A stretch of 64,000 nucleotides of DNA, taken from Ecdyonurus torrentis (lineage: Eukaryota > Arthropoda > Insecta > Ephemeroptera > Heptageniidae). Below, in pieces: positions 20,080 to 30,806 of this stretch; position 1 is the first letter of the stretch, and the number at the start of each line of letters is the position of its first letter. A program made the position numbers and the translations under genes. A model generated the notes under the pieces. It saw only the letters and a list, made by a program, of their open reading frames with translations. It was not told the origin of the DNA and made no database searches. Location: the NCBI GenBank assembly GCA_949318235.1, contig OX439134.1, forward strand, positions 23,942,662 through 24,006,661, in the 5' to 3' direction.

Positions 20080-20996
20080 AAGAAACATTGGTAAATGAGT
20101 TACATAAGCCTGCTAGAAAAAACTATCCTAGACGTAAAATGGTGATGAAAGGCATTGATGATCTCTGGCAAATAGACTTGGTTGAAATGAATGAATATTC
20201 TCGAACAAACAGAGGCTATAATTACTTGCTCACTATCATATGTGTATTTTCTAAGTATGCTTGGGCTATTCCTATAAAAAATAAAACTGGTGCTTTAGTA
20301 ACAATAGCTATGGAGAGTGTGTTTAAGAAAGGACGTATACCAAAAAATATACAAAGTGACATGGGTAAAGAATTTTATAATGCTACATTCTCTGCACTTA
20401 TGCAAAAATACAATATAAATCACTATAGTTCATATACTACAATGAAAAGTTTTATATGTGAAAGATTCAATAGGACTCTTAAGACCTTAATGTGGAAGCA
20501 ATTTAGCTTACAAGGTAATTATAAATGGTTAGGTATACTTCCACAGCTTATGTTAACCTATAATAACACTGTACATAGTACTATTCGTATGAAACCTGTA
20601 GATGTAAGCAAAAAGAATGAAAAGTTACTGTTAAACAAAATATATAAAATAAAGCCTATAACACGTAAGAAGCCTAAATATATTGTTGGTGATAGGGTAA
20701 GAATATCCAAGGCAAAATCTGTATTTGCAAAAGGTTATACACCTAATTGGTCTAATGAAATATTTAAAATTGTTAAAGTTAAAGCAACTAACCCAGTTAC
20801 ATACTTGTTAAATGATTATTTAGATCAACCTGTGCTTGGTGGCTTTTATGAAGAAGAACTTCAAAAAACTAATGTTGATGAAGTATATTTGATTGAAAAA
20901 GTTCTTAAACGTTCTGGTAATAGATTGTTTGTAAAATTTTTAGGTTTTGATAAGAAGCATAATGCTTGGGTTAATAAGAATGATGTATTAAAATAA
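20067..20996 (+). CDS. RVE (retroviral-type) integrase with chromodomain-like tail, 309 aa
   Basis: Inserts the element and generates the 6-bp target duplication. The DDE core is complete: Asp37 in LWQIDLVEM, Asp98 in IQSDMGKEF and Glu132 in ICERFNRTLK (33 residues between the last two). Residues 204-260 form an SH3-like DNA-binding part (KPKYIVGDRVRISKAKSVF, then GGFYEEELQK). Residues ~271-309 (VYLIEKVLKRSGNRLFVKF, then LGFDKKHNAWVNKNDVLK) resemble a chromodomain. No N-terminal HHCC zinc finger is visible. The ATG lies within the end of the fibre-like gene; no clear TATA/initiator precedes it, so it may share that transcript. AATAAA follows at 20996-21001. The frame is intact. Confidence 0.95.
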   Translation: MATVKETLVNELHKPARKNYPRRKMVMKGIDDLWQIDLVEMNEYSRTNRGYNYLLTIICVFSKYAWAIPIKNKTGALVTIAMESVFKKGRIPKNIQSDMGKEFYNATFSALMQKYNINHYSSYTTMKSFICERFNRTLKTLMWKQFSLQGNYKWLGILPQLMLTYNNTVHSTIRMKPVDVSKKNEKLLLNKIYKIKPITRKKPKYIVGDRVRISKAKSVFAKGYTPNWSNEIFKIVKVKATNPVTYLLNDYLDQPVLGGFYEEELQKTNVDEVYLIEKVLKRSGNRLFVKFLGFDKKHNAWVNKNDVLK

Positions 20997-21266
20997 ATAA
21001 AATTTATATGTTTAAATTGATTTACATACTTTTATTTCTATACCTTTATATACAGTAGGAATATTATATCATTACAAAGAAAATTGCTATAAGCTTTACA
21101 TACTGTTATTATATACATATACATTATGTATATATTATATACACATTATTATTAATTGCTTTTATCATATACTTTACATTAAAAATTTATTTTTACAAAT
21201 AGTATACTATATATATATATATATTATTATACAAAATTTTACAAAGTTAAAATGTTTCACTATATA
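20997..21266. other. AT-rich gap between convergent integrase and polymerase genes
   Basis: About 270 bp of TA-rich sequence with the integrase poly(A) signal at its left edge and a short (TA)n run near 21208-21225. No gene is visible. Confidence 0.8.
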
Positions 21267-24200
21267 TTACATATCATTTACGTTATTTAGAGAAATTTTA
21301 TGACCATAAGGAATAGTGTGAATACCATCCTCAAGAATTATTCTTTTATCATCATATGGACTTAAAGCTACCTTACAACATGTAACAGTATCAACAATAT
21401 GTTTCTTAGACTGTATTGTTTGAAAATTAACATGATGTATTTTCTTAGCGTTTAAACACTCTAAAAAATCATTTTTATGAATTTTCATCTTTACAGCATA
21501 TGACTTTACACCTTTAATTTTCTTAATATGCTCATCTTTAACATCAATGCAGTACATTTTTGGTCGTAAACCAATGAATTCTTTAATAGGAGTACCATTA
21601 GTTTCATCTTTGAATTTGCCAAGCTTTTTCATATTTGCAATAGAATAGCATGGATGGCTCTTTGGATATCCAGACGTATCAAAGTGCGATTCTAGTTCTT
21701 TGATATCATCGTAAATATCCAACGTTTCAGCTGTAATTATAAAGCTGTCAGTATCACAATAAAGTAAATGTATTTTTGGCCCGTAATATGGTTTGAGTAC
21801 ACTATATAAAAAATCATACATAATCGTCTTAGATATATCAAGGATACACATTCCTATATATATGGGTTTATTCATATAAACAGATTCTTTAGCTAAGTGT
21901 ACAGCTACTATATTTTCTGAGAATATGGATCTGTCGAGGAAATTACTTTTGTTAATTAACCTTTGAATGCCTTGCTCTGTTGTTACAATTTGCATATTCA
22001 ACCTATTACGTATATTTTCCATAGTCTTACCATATACAGCATTATTCATCAACTTATAAAAGTCCCTTTCAAAATCATTCATTGCTTTTTTCCTTGCTTC
22101 TGTATTTAGCCTTATGTAGGGTTCTAACCAGCAAGAGTGCAAGAATTTTATCCCTCTATGAATTTTTGTTATTTCTAAGCCATGCTTCATTGCCTGTAAC
22201 AGTACTGTATAATGTGCTATATATTTTTCTTTATTATGAAGTGTTGTTAACAGTTTAGGATATTTTGAACCTACTGGAATTTGCTTTATAGGTAAAAAAG
22301 GCAGATCAGAATGATAATCATGCAAAACCTCAGGATATAGAACATCAACCTCAAATATATAACCATAGTCTGTATCATCTAATTTTTCCAAATCACATAT
22401 ATTTACATCACTAACCCACTCAAATCCCCCATAAGGTAATCTAGATGACATCCCTGCGCCATATAAATTATTACTGTCTGCATAAAGCAAATAGACTTCT
22501 GGTAACATAGGGTCGTAATCCACAAAGTATGGATTATTAGCAATAGCATGACGTTTAACACACTGAGTTATACCTCCTCTTATACCCTCTTCAAACATAA
22601 GCAACATATCATATTCAACAAGAAGCTCTAGAGTTATACCAGTATATTTAAGAGCAGCATCCCACGCTAAACCTGGCGCAGTATAGTAATAACTTGGATC
22701 TAATTGATACGTTTTCATACATAATGAACGAAAGTGCTCAAAAACATCTGCAAGTATAAGAACATCAGTACGTAAATACAAATCACTGTAATCACCTAGA
22801 GTTTGTATGTTAAATGTATCCCACACATTTCTTGCATGCTGATAATCTTCATCTGATATATCGTTTTCATTTAGTTCACTATAGAAGTCTTCTTTTTCTG
22901 GTATACAAGTTTCCTCCAGCTTTTTTAAGCTGTCTGTATAGTCATAACAATAAACACCTTTACGAGTTAATAATTTTAACTCATTATCTGTCAGTGAGCT
23001 ATTATGAAGCTTAGTTTCTTTAAAGGAATCTTTTGGTAAGTTTTCTGCTAATTGAGCAAGGCTTGTAGGCATGAATCTGAATGTGTCTAAAAACCTACAA
23101 TTGATATTTCCTACCTTCTTAGTAAAGGAGATATATTTTTCTTCTGTATTAGGAATAACTTCTACATTTCCAGGAATAGTGTCTAGAGCCTTTATAATGA
23201 AATGAGAATCATAGTTTGACAACCCATGCATAAATATTGGCAGAGTTCTGGGCTTTCTGTTATTTAGATTACATATATTATGTGCAGCTCCTCTGTATTG
23301 GCCAGTGAGATGATCATGATCACGTACTTTATAATTTTGTTGTGTAAATTCATGTTTACACAAATAGCATTCTTTAGCATCTTTATGACTAACTTTCTCG
23401 TTGTCAGTTAAATCATTCATCGGGTCATACTTCCTGTATATTTCCTTGACGTTATTTGCTATATCTTTAATATAATTTACAAAGGCAGATCCAACATCAT
23501 CTTTATCATATTTTTTTCTGTACATAATCGGTTTCTTAGGTAAATACTTTTTTTCATTATCTAAGAGATTGTTTGATTTAACATGAATGCAAAAGCTAAG
23601 TAGTTCATGGTGTTGTTGTTTTGTAGTGCTACTTACACCTGGTCTTGGATCACACGAAGAATACTTTTTAAGCAAAGATTCAAAATCTGCATATATAACT
23701 ACTGGCATGATAATAGAATGTTCAACATTTTTAAATTTAATTTTAGACTTTTCTGCAGTGGGCATATCTATCCTTACAGTTTTTTTCTTATCACAAATTT
23801 CCTTATGTATCCTCATTCTCATCTCACCCTTTCTTGTCATTGTGTAATATGTAAAGCATTTCTTACATATAATTTTCTTCCTTGTTGATTTTGAAATTTG
23901 CGATCCTACTAATCTGGCAAAGTTTGAAATGTAACAATAATGTGAAACACCATTATAAGTAACATATAACAAGTCTCTATGATCTGGAAGCTCTGTGTTG
24001 CAAACTTTAATGGGGTATATATTATTACCTTCACCAATGCTAAAGACATTAATGCTTATATTATTTTTTCTCTCAAAGATTGGAATTTCTTTAAGTAGAG
24101 TTGGTGACGATACACAACTAAAATCATATCTATGATTTATATTTACATAGCTACCTGGAGACGACTTATCTCTATTTATTAATTTGCTAAGTATTGCATA

Positions 24201-25187
24201 TTCAAAGCACCTTTGGTCGGTATTTTGTACATTTATAATAGCTTTTCGGTTTATAATTTCTTTTGGAATCTCAATATAGCTACATCCATACAATGGTGAA
24301 TATTTATTTATACATACTTCAAGCCCATGAACCATATGACTAGTCCATCCACTACCTTTCCCTTGAAATTCACTCATTTCTTTTTGCAACTTATCAAAGG
24401 ATTTTTGAATTAATGAATTCAAGTCAGATTCCCTATACACTGACACATTTTTTGTTTTAAAAAGTTTGTCTTGACACTCCCCTATTAAATTAGCATGTTC
24501 AACATTAAACTTAAGATTGACTTTAACACATATTTTTCTTTGTAATTCCTTTTGTATTAAATATTTAACAACATTGTTTTTAGATTGTAGATAATCAACA
24601 GGATTACTAATGTTTAAGTTATTTTGTATGTTGTATGTTACAAGTCTGCTTTTAAATGCAGTCTCTATAATGGCTATTTCTTTTTTCTCGACGTCAGTGA
24701 TTTCATCTAAACTTTTCTCCTTCTCTAAATTTAATTTAATTTTATCATTATTTGCAATGTTTACTTGTGATGTAGAGGCTATACCTAAGCCTCTTTTACT
24801 ACATGGTTTCTTATGATGAGTCTTTAAATTGTCACTTCTGGAGAAATTTTTATTACACATAGTACACAAAAATTTCTTACCAAAAAACTCTGCATTTTCG
24901 GTATCATCTGATATTTCCTCTATGGTGTCTTTAATGTCTAGCCTTGATTTCTTGTTTTGAAAATTGTTCTTACAGCTATAGTCTTTGTGTCTTTTTAAAT
25001 TTTTGTTCTGTGTAAACACTTCACAACAGTTATCACAATGAAAAATCCTTTTATTATGCACTAAGTGTCCATGAATTTGGGCTTCTTTTTTCTCTTTGAA
25101 GCTTAACTCGCAGCTGTCACACTGAATTTTAATATCAGCTTTGCTGAGCGCCATGCTTGTTTCTGTGAACAAAGTTAAATCATACAT
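21267..25187 (-). CDS. polB: Protein-primed type DNA polymerase B with N-terminal zinc fingers, 1306 aa
   Basis: Replicative polymerase of the element. N-terminus: three C2H2-like fingers (Cys23/Cys26, Cys51/Cys54, Cys108/Cys111 with paired His/Cys). Residues 318-335 resemble a conserved block seen near the N-terminus of related polymerases (QNTDQRCFEYAILSKL). Exonuclease: ExoI IYADFESLL (Asp501/Glu503), ExoII HGLSNYDSHF (Asp660), ExoIII around YSDLYLRTDVLILADVF (800-816). Between ExoI and ExoII is a Cys/His module resembling an HNH or zinc knuckle: CYLC (607-610), RDHDHLTGQYRG, Cys639. Polymerase: motif A YADSNNLYG (Asp904), motif B FYKLMNNAVYGKT (1043-1055), motif C LLYCDTDSF (Asp1145/Asp1147). 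All catalytic acids are present, and the length is normal for Polinton PolB. Start is uncertain: Met12 (25154) has a strong Kozak context and is preceded by an acceptor-like TTGTTCACAG. Confidence 0.95.
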   Translation of the reverse strand: MYDLTLFTETSMALSKADIKIQCDSCELSFKEKKEAQIHGHLVHNKRIFHCDNCCEVFTQNKNLKRHKDYSCKNNFQNKKSRLDIKDTIEEISDDTENAEFFGKKFLCTMCNKNFSRSDNLKTHHKKPCSKRGLGIASTSQVNIANNDKIKLNLEKEKSLDEITDVEKKEIAIIETAFKSRLVTYNIQNNLNISNPVDYLQSKNNVVKYLIQKELQRKICVKVNLKFNVEHANLIGECQDKLFKTKNVSVYRESDLNSLIQKSFDKLQKEMSEFQGKGSGWTSHMVHGLEVCINKYSPLYGCSYIEIPKEIINRKAIINVQNTDQRCFEYAILSKLINRDKSSPGSYVNINHRYDFSCVSSPTLLKEIPIFERKNNISINVFSIGEGNNIYPIKVCNTELPDHRDLLYVTYNGVSHYCYISNFARLVGSQISKSTRKKIICKKCFTYYTMTRKGEMRMRIHKEICDKKKTVRIDMPTAEKSKIKFKNVEHSIIMPVVIYADFESLLKKYSSCDPRPGVSSTTKQQHHELLSFCIHVKSNNLLDNEKKYLPKKPIMYRKKYDKDDVGSAFVNYIKDIANNVKEIYRKYDPMNDLTDNEKVSHKDAKECYLCKHEFTQQNYKVRDHDHLTGQYRGAAHNICNLNNRKPRTLPIFMHGLSNYDSHFIIKALDTIPGNVEVIPNTEEKYISFTKKVGNINCRFLDTFRFMPTSLAQLAENLPKDSFKETKLHNSSLTDNELKLLTRKGVYCYDYTDSLKKLEETCIPEKEDFYSELNENDISDEDYQHARNVWDTFNIQTLGDYSDLYLRTDVLILADVFEHFRSLCMKTYQLDPSYYYTAPGLAWDAALKYTGITLELLVEYDMLLMFEEGIRGGITQCVKRHAIANNPYFVDYDPMLPEVYLLYADSNNLYGAGMSSRLPYGGFEWVSDVNICDLEKLDDTDYGYIFEVDVLYPEVLHDYHSDLPFLPIKQIPVGSKYPKLLTTLHNKEKYIAHYTVLLQAMKHGLEITKIHRGIKFLHSCWLEPYIRLNTEARKKAMNDFERDFYKLMNNAVYGKTMENIRNRLNMQIVTTEQGIQRLINKSNFLDRSIFSENIVAVHLAKESVYMNKPIYIGMCILDISKTIMYDFLYSVLKPYYGPKIHLLYCDTDSFIITAETLDIYDDIKELESHFDTSGYPKSHPCYSIANMKKLGKFKDETNGTPIKEFIGLRPKMYCIDVKDEHIKKIKGVKSYAVKMKIHKNDFLECLNAKKIHHVNFQTIQSKKHIVDTVTCCKVALSPYDDKRIILEDGIHTIPYGHKISLNNVNDM

Positions 25188-25730
<543 letters not shown>

Positions 25731-26535
25731 GCGCTGAAAAGAAAAAAATAACATTAGCACAATGTATGCATTTTGTCATGTTATACATAATGTATAAGGT
25801 TTTGACACATACATCTCTTCTCTTGGTTTGCGAAATATTCCTAAAATATTATTAGCCTATAAAAATTGTGTACTTTATTTACTTCATTTTACAAGAATAA
25901 AAAAAATATTACTTCATTTACATGCGCTGAAAAGAAAATATAAGCTGCTCGAAGTGCTCGATGTATGCATCACACCATGTTATCCCCATAGTATAGCCAC
26001 ATAGCATAGGTCTTTAATACATCTCTTCTCGTGCTGTACAATTCGTGAAATATTCCTAAGATATTATTAGCCTGTAATGATTATGTACTTCATTTACTTC
26101 ATTTTACTAGCATAAAAAAAAATACTTCATTTACTTGCGCTGAAAAGAAAATATAAGCTTCTTGATGTATGCATCACACCATGTTATCCCCATAGTATAG
26201 CCACATAGCATAGGTCTTTAATACATCTCTTCTCTGGCTGTCCATGTCATGAAATATTCCTAAGATATTATTAGTGTGTAATTATTAGCTACTTCATTTA
26301 CTTTATTTAACATGCAATGAAAATAAAATATTATGTACTTCATTTAAATGTACTGAAAAAATAATTTATTTTTTTTACATATTTCATTTACATGCACTGA
26401 AAATAAAGTATTATACTGCTTGACGTATGGGGTATGCTATGTTGCCAACGTATAATATCTCTTCTCTGGCCGTCTATAGCGTGCCGCTTTGCGTTCTCTC
26501 TTCTGTGGCTGTCCATGATGTAAAAACTATCATAT
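25731..26535. repeat. Four ~193-213-bp tandem repeats in the right arm
   Basis: Imperfect copies begin at about 25731, 25924, 26137 and 26349. Shared landmarks in order: GCGCTGAAAAGAAAATATAA, GTATGCATCACACCATGTTA, ACATCTCTTCTC, GAAATATTCCTAAGATATTA and TACTTCATTTACTTCATTT. Copies 2 and 3 are the most alike; copy 4 is most diverged. No long frame runs through them on either strand. Confidence 0.85.
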
Positions 26536-26583
26536 CTTACCACATGAGAAGAAAAAAAAAATTATTTCATTAGATATACTCAC

Positions 26584-26800
26584 ATTGAATATTCTTGGTC
26601 CAGCCTTAGTCTTGCAGTTAGAAGTACTGTACTACTGTGCGCTTGCTCCAAGTATTCAATATGAGGATTTCAATCTTCCGTGCAGATCTCTAGAAATATC
26701 ATACGTTTTAAACAGAGGTCCTGATAAAATTTGGCACAGGACCTCTGTGTGATCCGAGGATCATATATTGCAACTACTAACCTCTCAGTAGTAGCTGCGA
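26584..26800. other. Hairpin cluster in the right arm
   Basis: Four inverted repeats in ~215 bp. ATTGAATATTCTTGG (26584-26598) pairs imperfectly with CCAAGTATTCAAT (26648-26660). ACAGAGGTCCTG (26712-26723) pairs perfectly with CAGGACCTCTGT (26737-26748) over a 13-nt loop. GATCC-GA-GGATC lies at 26751-26762. ACTACT (73-78) pairs with AGTAGT (87-92) at 26773-26792. The sequence is less AT-rich than its surroundings and has no open frame. It may be a structured RNA, a replication or packaging signal, or a transcript end. Confidence 0.7.
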
Positions 26801-27139
26801 GTTAAGTTTTTTCTTGTCCACCACATCTGCCCTACCAATTCACAGTCTATTTCGAAATATGATTTCTTCAAATTACAAAATCAATTTTTTTCCCGTAAAA
26901 TTATTTTTAATCGGAATATTAACAAAAAGTCTGTTAAAACTAATCATTTACAATAAAACTGATACTTTTGTTTTAATAATCGATCATTATTAATCAATCT
27001 ATCGACAAATTAGATCTCATTTCAGTACTTTTTTTTTTGTATAAATACATTAAGACTTGAGAACTGCCATCTTAAATACTAAACAAAGAAGCGACATCTT
27101 TTTGAAAGTATGCAACTTGCAACGCACTTCTTATTTTTA
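26801..27139. other. Unassigned sequence inside the right TIR
   Basis: About 340 bp of AT-rich sequence between the hairpin cluster and the right TIR. It contains TATAAATA at 27040 on the plus strand and TCAGTTTT on the minus strand near 26963, but neither is paired with its partner element. No open frame of useful length is visible. Confidence 0.6.
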
Positions 27140-28164
27140 CATATATTGTAAAATATACAACCAAAATTATACATTAAAACATTAGTATATATCATTTATA
27201 ATATAATGAAAAAAAAAAAAAAAACTTAGTATACTAAATAAATTTAAACTCTATATAGTGCTATATAGATATAACACGCAGTTATAATAACATATGCACA
27301 GGCTATAAAAAATATATTTTATAAAGTATATGTGCAAAAAAAATATATATATAAGCCTGGAGAGAGAGTGCATTTTGTGATGATAAGACAATGCCTTAGT
27401 TATACATATTATGATGCTTATAACGCATACATGCAGTGGAAAATATAGCAATATTTATAACATGTAATTTAAAAATTGGACATAAAGTATAATGTATTAT
27501 ACACTGTTTATACTGTATGATGATTGTGTCATGTGCATATTTCTATATATTGTTTTAATGTAAGATTATATATAGTTACTATAGCAAAACATAATTTGTA
27601 ACATCTTTTTATAATACTTAAAAAAAAGGCAATATTAGGAGTACATAACTTTAATAAAAGTATTACAACAAAAGTACTCACTTATACGAAAGCAAGAAGA
27701 AAAATAATAATTGTGTGGACACAGCGAAAATAGAATGCATGATATATGATGCCGCGACGTAACTTGTATATGACAATTTTAGCTTCACGTATAGCAATTT
27801 TAGTATACAGCGTATATGTGTATGTATTGTATATTATACACGTAAGTAATACCATATAAAAATATATATAATGTAAATAAAAATACCTAACTTTAAGAAA
27901 AATGTTATATATACAATATCATGGTTAACATAGCGTACACACATAATAATTTATAATATGAATTTTTCGTGTGTATAGTACTATAATAATATAAAAATAT
28001 GTATAAGCTATATTGAAAATGCTATACTACATTCTGTATGTATATTTTACCATACAGTTAGGTAGGCAGGAGAATGGCTCCTTGGCTCCTTAAAATTTAA
28101 CATGCATTAGCATAGGAACACCATGTTATCATATCTAGAACAGAACCTGCCACCCCTCTCTACT
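27140..28164 (-). repeat. Right terminal inverted repeat of the Polinton
   Basis: Inverted partner of 12346-13120. The outer ~155 bp match at about 94-95%, with most differences being transitions; the inner part is more diverged. The right copy is ~250 bp longer, mainly because of a stretch at about 27290-27480 without a left counterpart. The element ends ...CCACCCCTCTCTACT at 28164, then AATGTA. Confidence 0.9.
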
Positions 28165-28170
28165 AATGTA
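28165..28170. other. Target site duplication, right copy (AATGTA)
   Basis: Direct repeat of 12340-12345. The next bases, TCACTTTGAAATG, continue the interrupted satellite monomer. Confidence 0.95.
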
Positions 28171-29036
28171 TCACTTTGAAATGTCTTATGAAAAGTTAAT
28201 TACACTTTAGTCGCAAAAAATAAAACTTTCTTAGTTTTTGAGAATTTTCGAATTTTGTTACCGAAGTCTATAGCATTGTAGCCCATATGAAGAAAAAAAA
28301 AGTTTGTAACTCGAGTTCTAATTGAGATGGAAAGTTGTGGTTTTGAAATAAAGTGATGCGAAACGCTCTATAGTTTTAAATTCACCTCTAGAAACAAAAC
28401 TGAGAAATATAATTTTTCAAAAAAAATTGTGTTTTTCAGATTCTGAAAACGATTTTTGATAATATCTCAGAAACTAATAATGCTACAGACTTACGGTTTG
28501 AACTGAAATGTATCACTTTAAAATGTCTTATGAAAAATTTATTACACTTCAGTCGCAAAAAATAAAACTTTCTCAGTTTTTGAGAATTTTCGTATTTTCT
28601 TACCGAAGTCTATAGCCTTGTAGCCCATATGAATAAAAAAAAAAGTTTGTAACTCGAGTTCTAATTGAGATGGAAAGTTGCGGTTTTGATATAAAGTGAT
28701 GCAAAATGCTCTATAGTACTAAACTACCCTCAAGAAACAAAATTGAGAAAAAAAAATCGAAAAAAATTGTGTTATTCAGGTCTAAAAACGATTTTTTATG
28801 ATATCTCAGAAACTAATAATGCTACAGACTTACGGTTTGAACTATAATGTATCACTTTAAAATGTCTTATGAAAAGTTTATTATACTTTAATAGCAAAAA
28901 AAAAAAATCTTAGTTTTTGAGAATTTTAGTATTTTCTTACCGAAGTCTATAGCATTGTAGCCCATATGAAGAAAACAAAATATGTAACTCGAGTTCTAAT
29001 TGCGATGGAAAGTTGCGGTTTTGAAATTAAGTGATG
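28171..29036. repeat. ~343-bp satellite, right flank of the Polinton
   Basis: About 2.5 monomers, ending at AAGTGATG where the 53-bp array starts. The last monomer has the diagnostic TTATTCAGGTCTAAAAACG variant that precedes every later 53-bp array in this window. Confidence 0.93.
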
Positions 29037-30806
29037 AATCAAGATGGTTGTCAGTGATGGTGTCACTTATCTACTACATACATAACTAAATTCAAGTTGA
29101 TAGTCAGTAATGACGTCACTTATCTACTTCATAAACTACTAAAGTCAAGTTAATAGTCAGAGATGACGTCACATATCTACTTCATACACTACTAAAGTTA
29201 AGATGTTAGTCAGTGATGACGTCACTTATCTACTTCATACACTACTAAAGTCAAATTGATATTTAGTGATGACGTTGCATTTCTACTTCATACACTACTA
29301 AAGTCAAGTTGATAGTCCGTGATTGCGTCACTTATCTACCTCATATAGTACCACTAAAGTCAAGTTGATAGTCAGTAATGACTTCACTTATCTTTTCCAT
29401 ACACTACTAAAGTCAAGTTAATAGTCAGTGATGGCGTAACTTACCTTCTTCATAAACTACTAAAGTCAAGATGAAAGTCAGTGATGACGTCAAAGATCTA
29501 TTTCATACTCTACTAAAGTCAAGTTGAAAAACAATTATGACGTATCTTATCGACTTCATAAAATACTAACGTCAAGTTGACAGTCAGTGATGACGTCACA
29601 TATCTGCTTCATATGCTACTAAATACTAGTTGATAGTTAGTGATAACGTCTCTTATCTACTTTATACACAACTAAAGTCAAGATGATATTCAGTGATAAC
29701 GTCACATATCTACTTCATACACAACTAAAGTCAAGTTGATAGTCAGCGATGACAACACTTATCTACTTCATACACTACTAAAGTCAATTAATAGTCAGTG
29801 ATGGCATCACTTATCCACTTCATAAAAAACTAAAGTTAAGATGATAGTCAGTGATAACGTCACATATCTACTTCATTCACAACTAAAGTCAAGTTGAGAG
29901 CGTCACTTATCTACTTCATACACCACTAAAGTCAAGTTGATAGTCAGTGATAACGTCACATATCTACTACGAAAACAACTAAAGTCAAGTTGATAGTCAG
30001 TGATGATGTCAATTGCCTACTTCATACAATACTATAGTCAAGTTGATAGTTAGTAATGGCGTCAATTATCTACTTTATTAACTTCTAAATTCTAGATGAT
30101 AGTCAGTGTTGACGTCACTTATCTATTTTATACACTATTAAAGTCAAGTGTATAGTCATTGAGGACGTTACTTATCTACTACAAACATAACATAAGTCAA
30201 GTTGATAGTCAGTGATGACGTCACTTATCTTCTTCATACACTATTAAAATCAAGTTGATAGTCAGTGATGACGTCACTTTTCTACTTCATACACTACTAA
30301 AGTCAAATTGATATTCAGTGATGACGATGCATTTCTACTTCATATACTACTAAAGTCAAGTTGATAGTCAGTGATTGCGTCACTTATCTACTTCATATAC
30401 CACTAAAGTCAAGTTGATAGTCAGTGATGACTTCACTTATCTTTTCCATACACTACTAAAGTCAAGATGATAGTCAGTGATAACGTCATATATGGACTTT
30501 ATATACTACTAAATTCAAGTTTAAAAACAATTATGACATTACTTATCGACTTCATATAATACTAAAGTGAAGTTGATAGTTAATAATGACGTCACATATC
30601 TGCTTCATACGCTACTAAATACTAATTGATAGTTAGTGATAACGTCACTTATCTACTTTATACACAACTAAAGTCAAGATGATAGTTAGTGATGACGTCA
30701 CATATCTACTTAATACACAACCAAAGTCAAGTTGATATACAGTGATAAAGTCACTTATCTACTTCATAAACTACTAAATCAAAATATTAGTCATTGATAG
30801 CGTCAC
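29037..30806. repeat. 53-bp satellite array
   Basis: Starts at AATCAAGATGGTTGTCAGTG and ends at GCGTCAC, like the array at 9501. Many units keep TGACGTCA. Includes a shortened unit (AGTTGAGAGCGTCACTTATC near 29892) shared with the later arrays. Confidence 0.95.

Noticed and set aside
26712..26748. 12-bp hairpin considered as a microRNA precursor
   Set aside because: The stem is too short for a pre-miRNA, and flanking bases do not extend the pairing.
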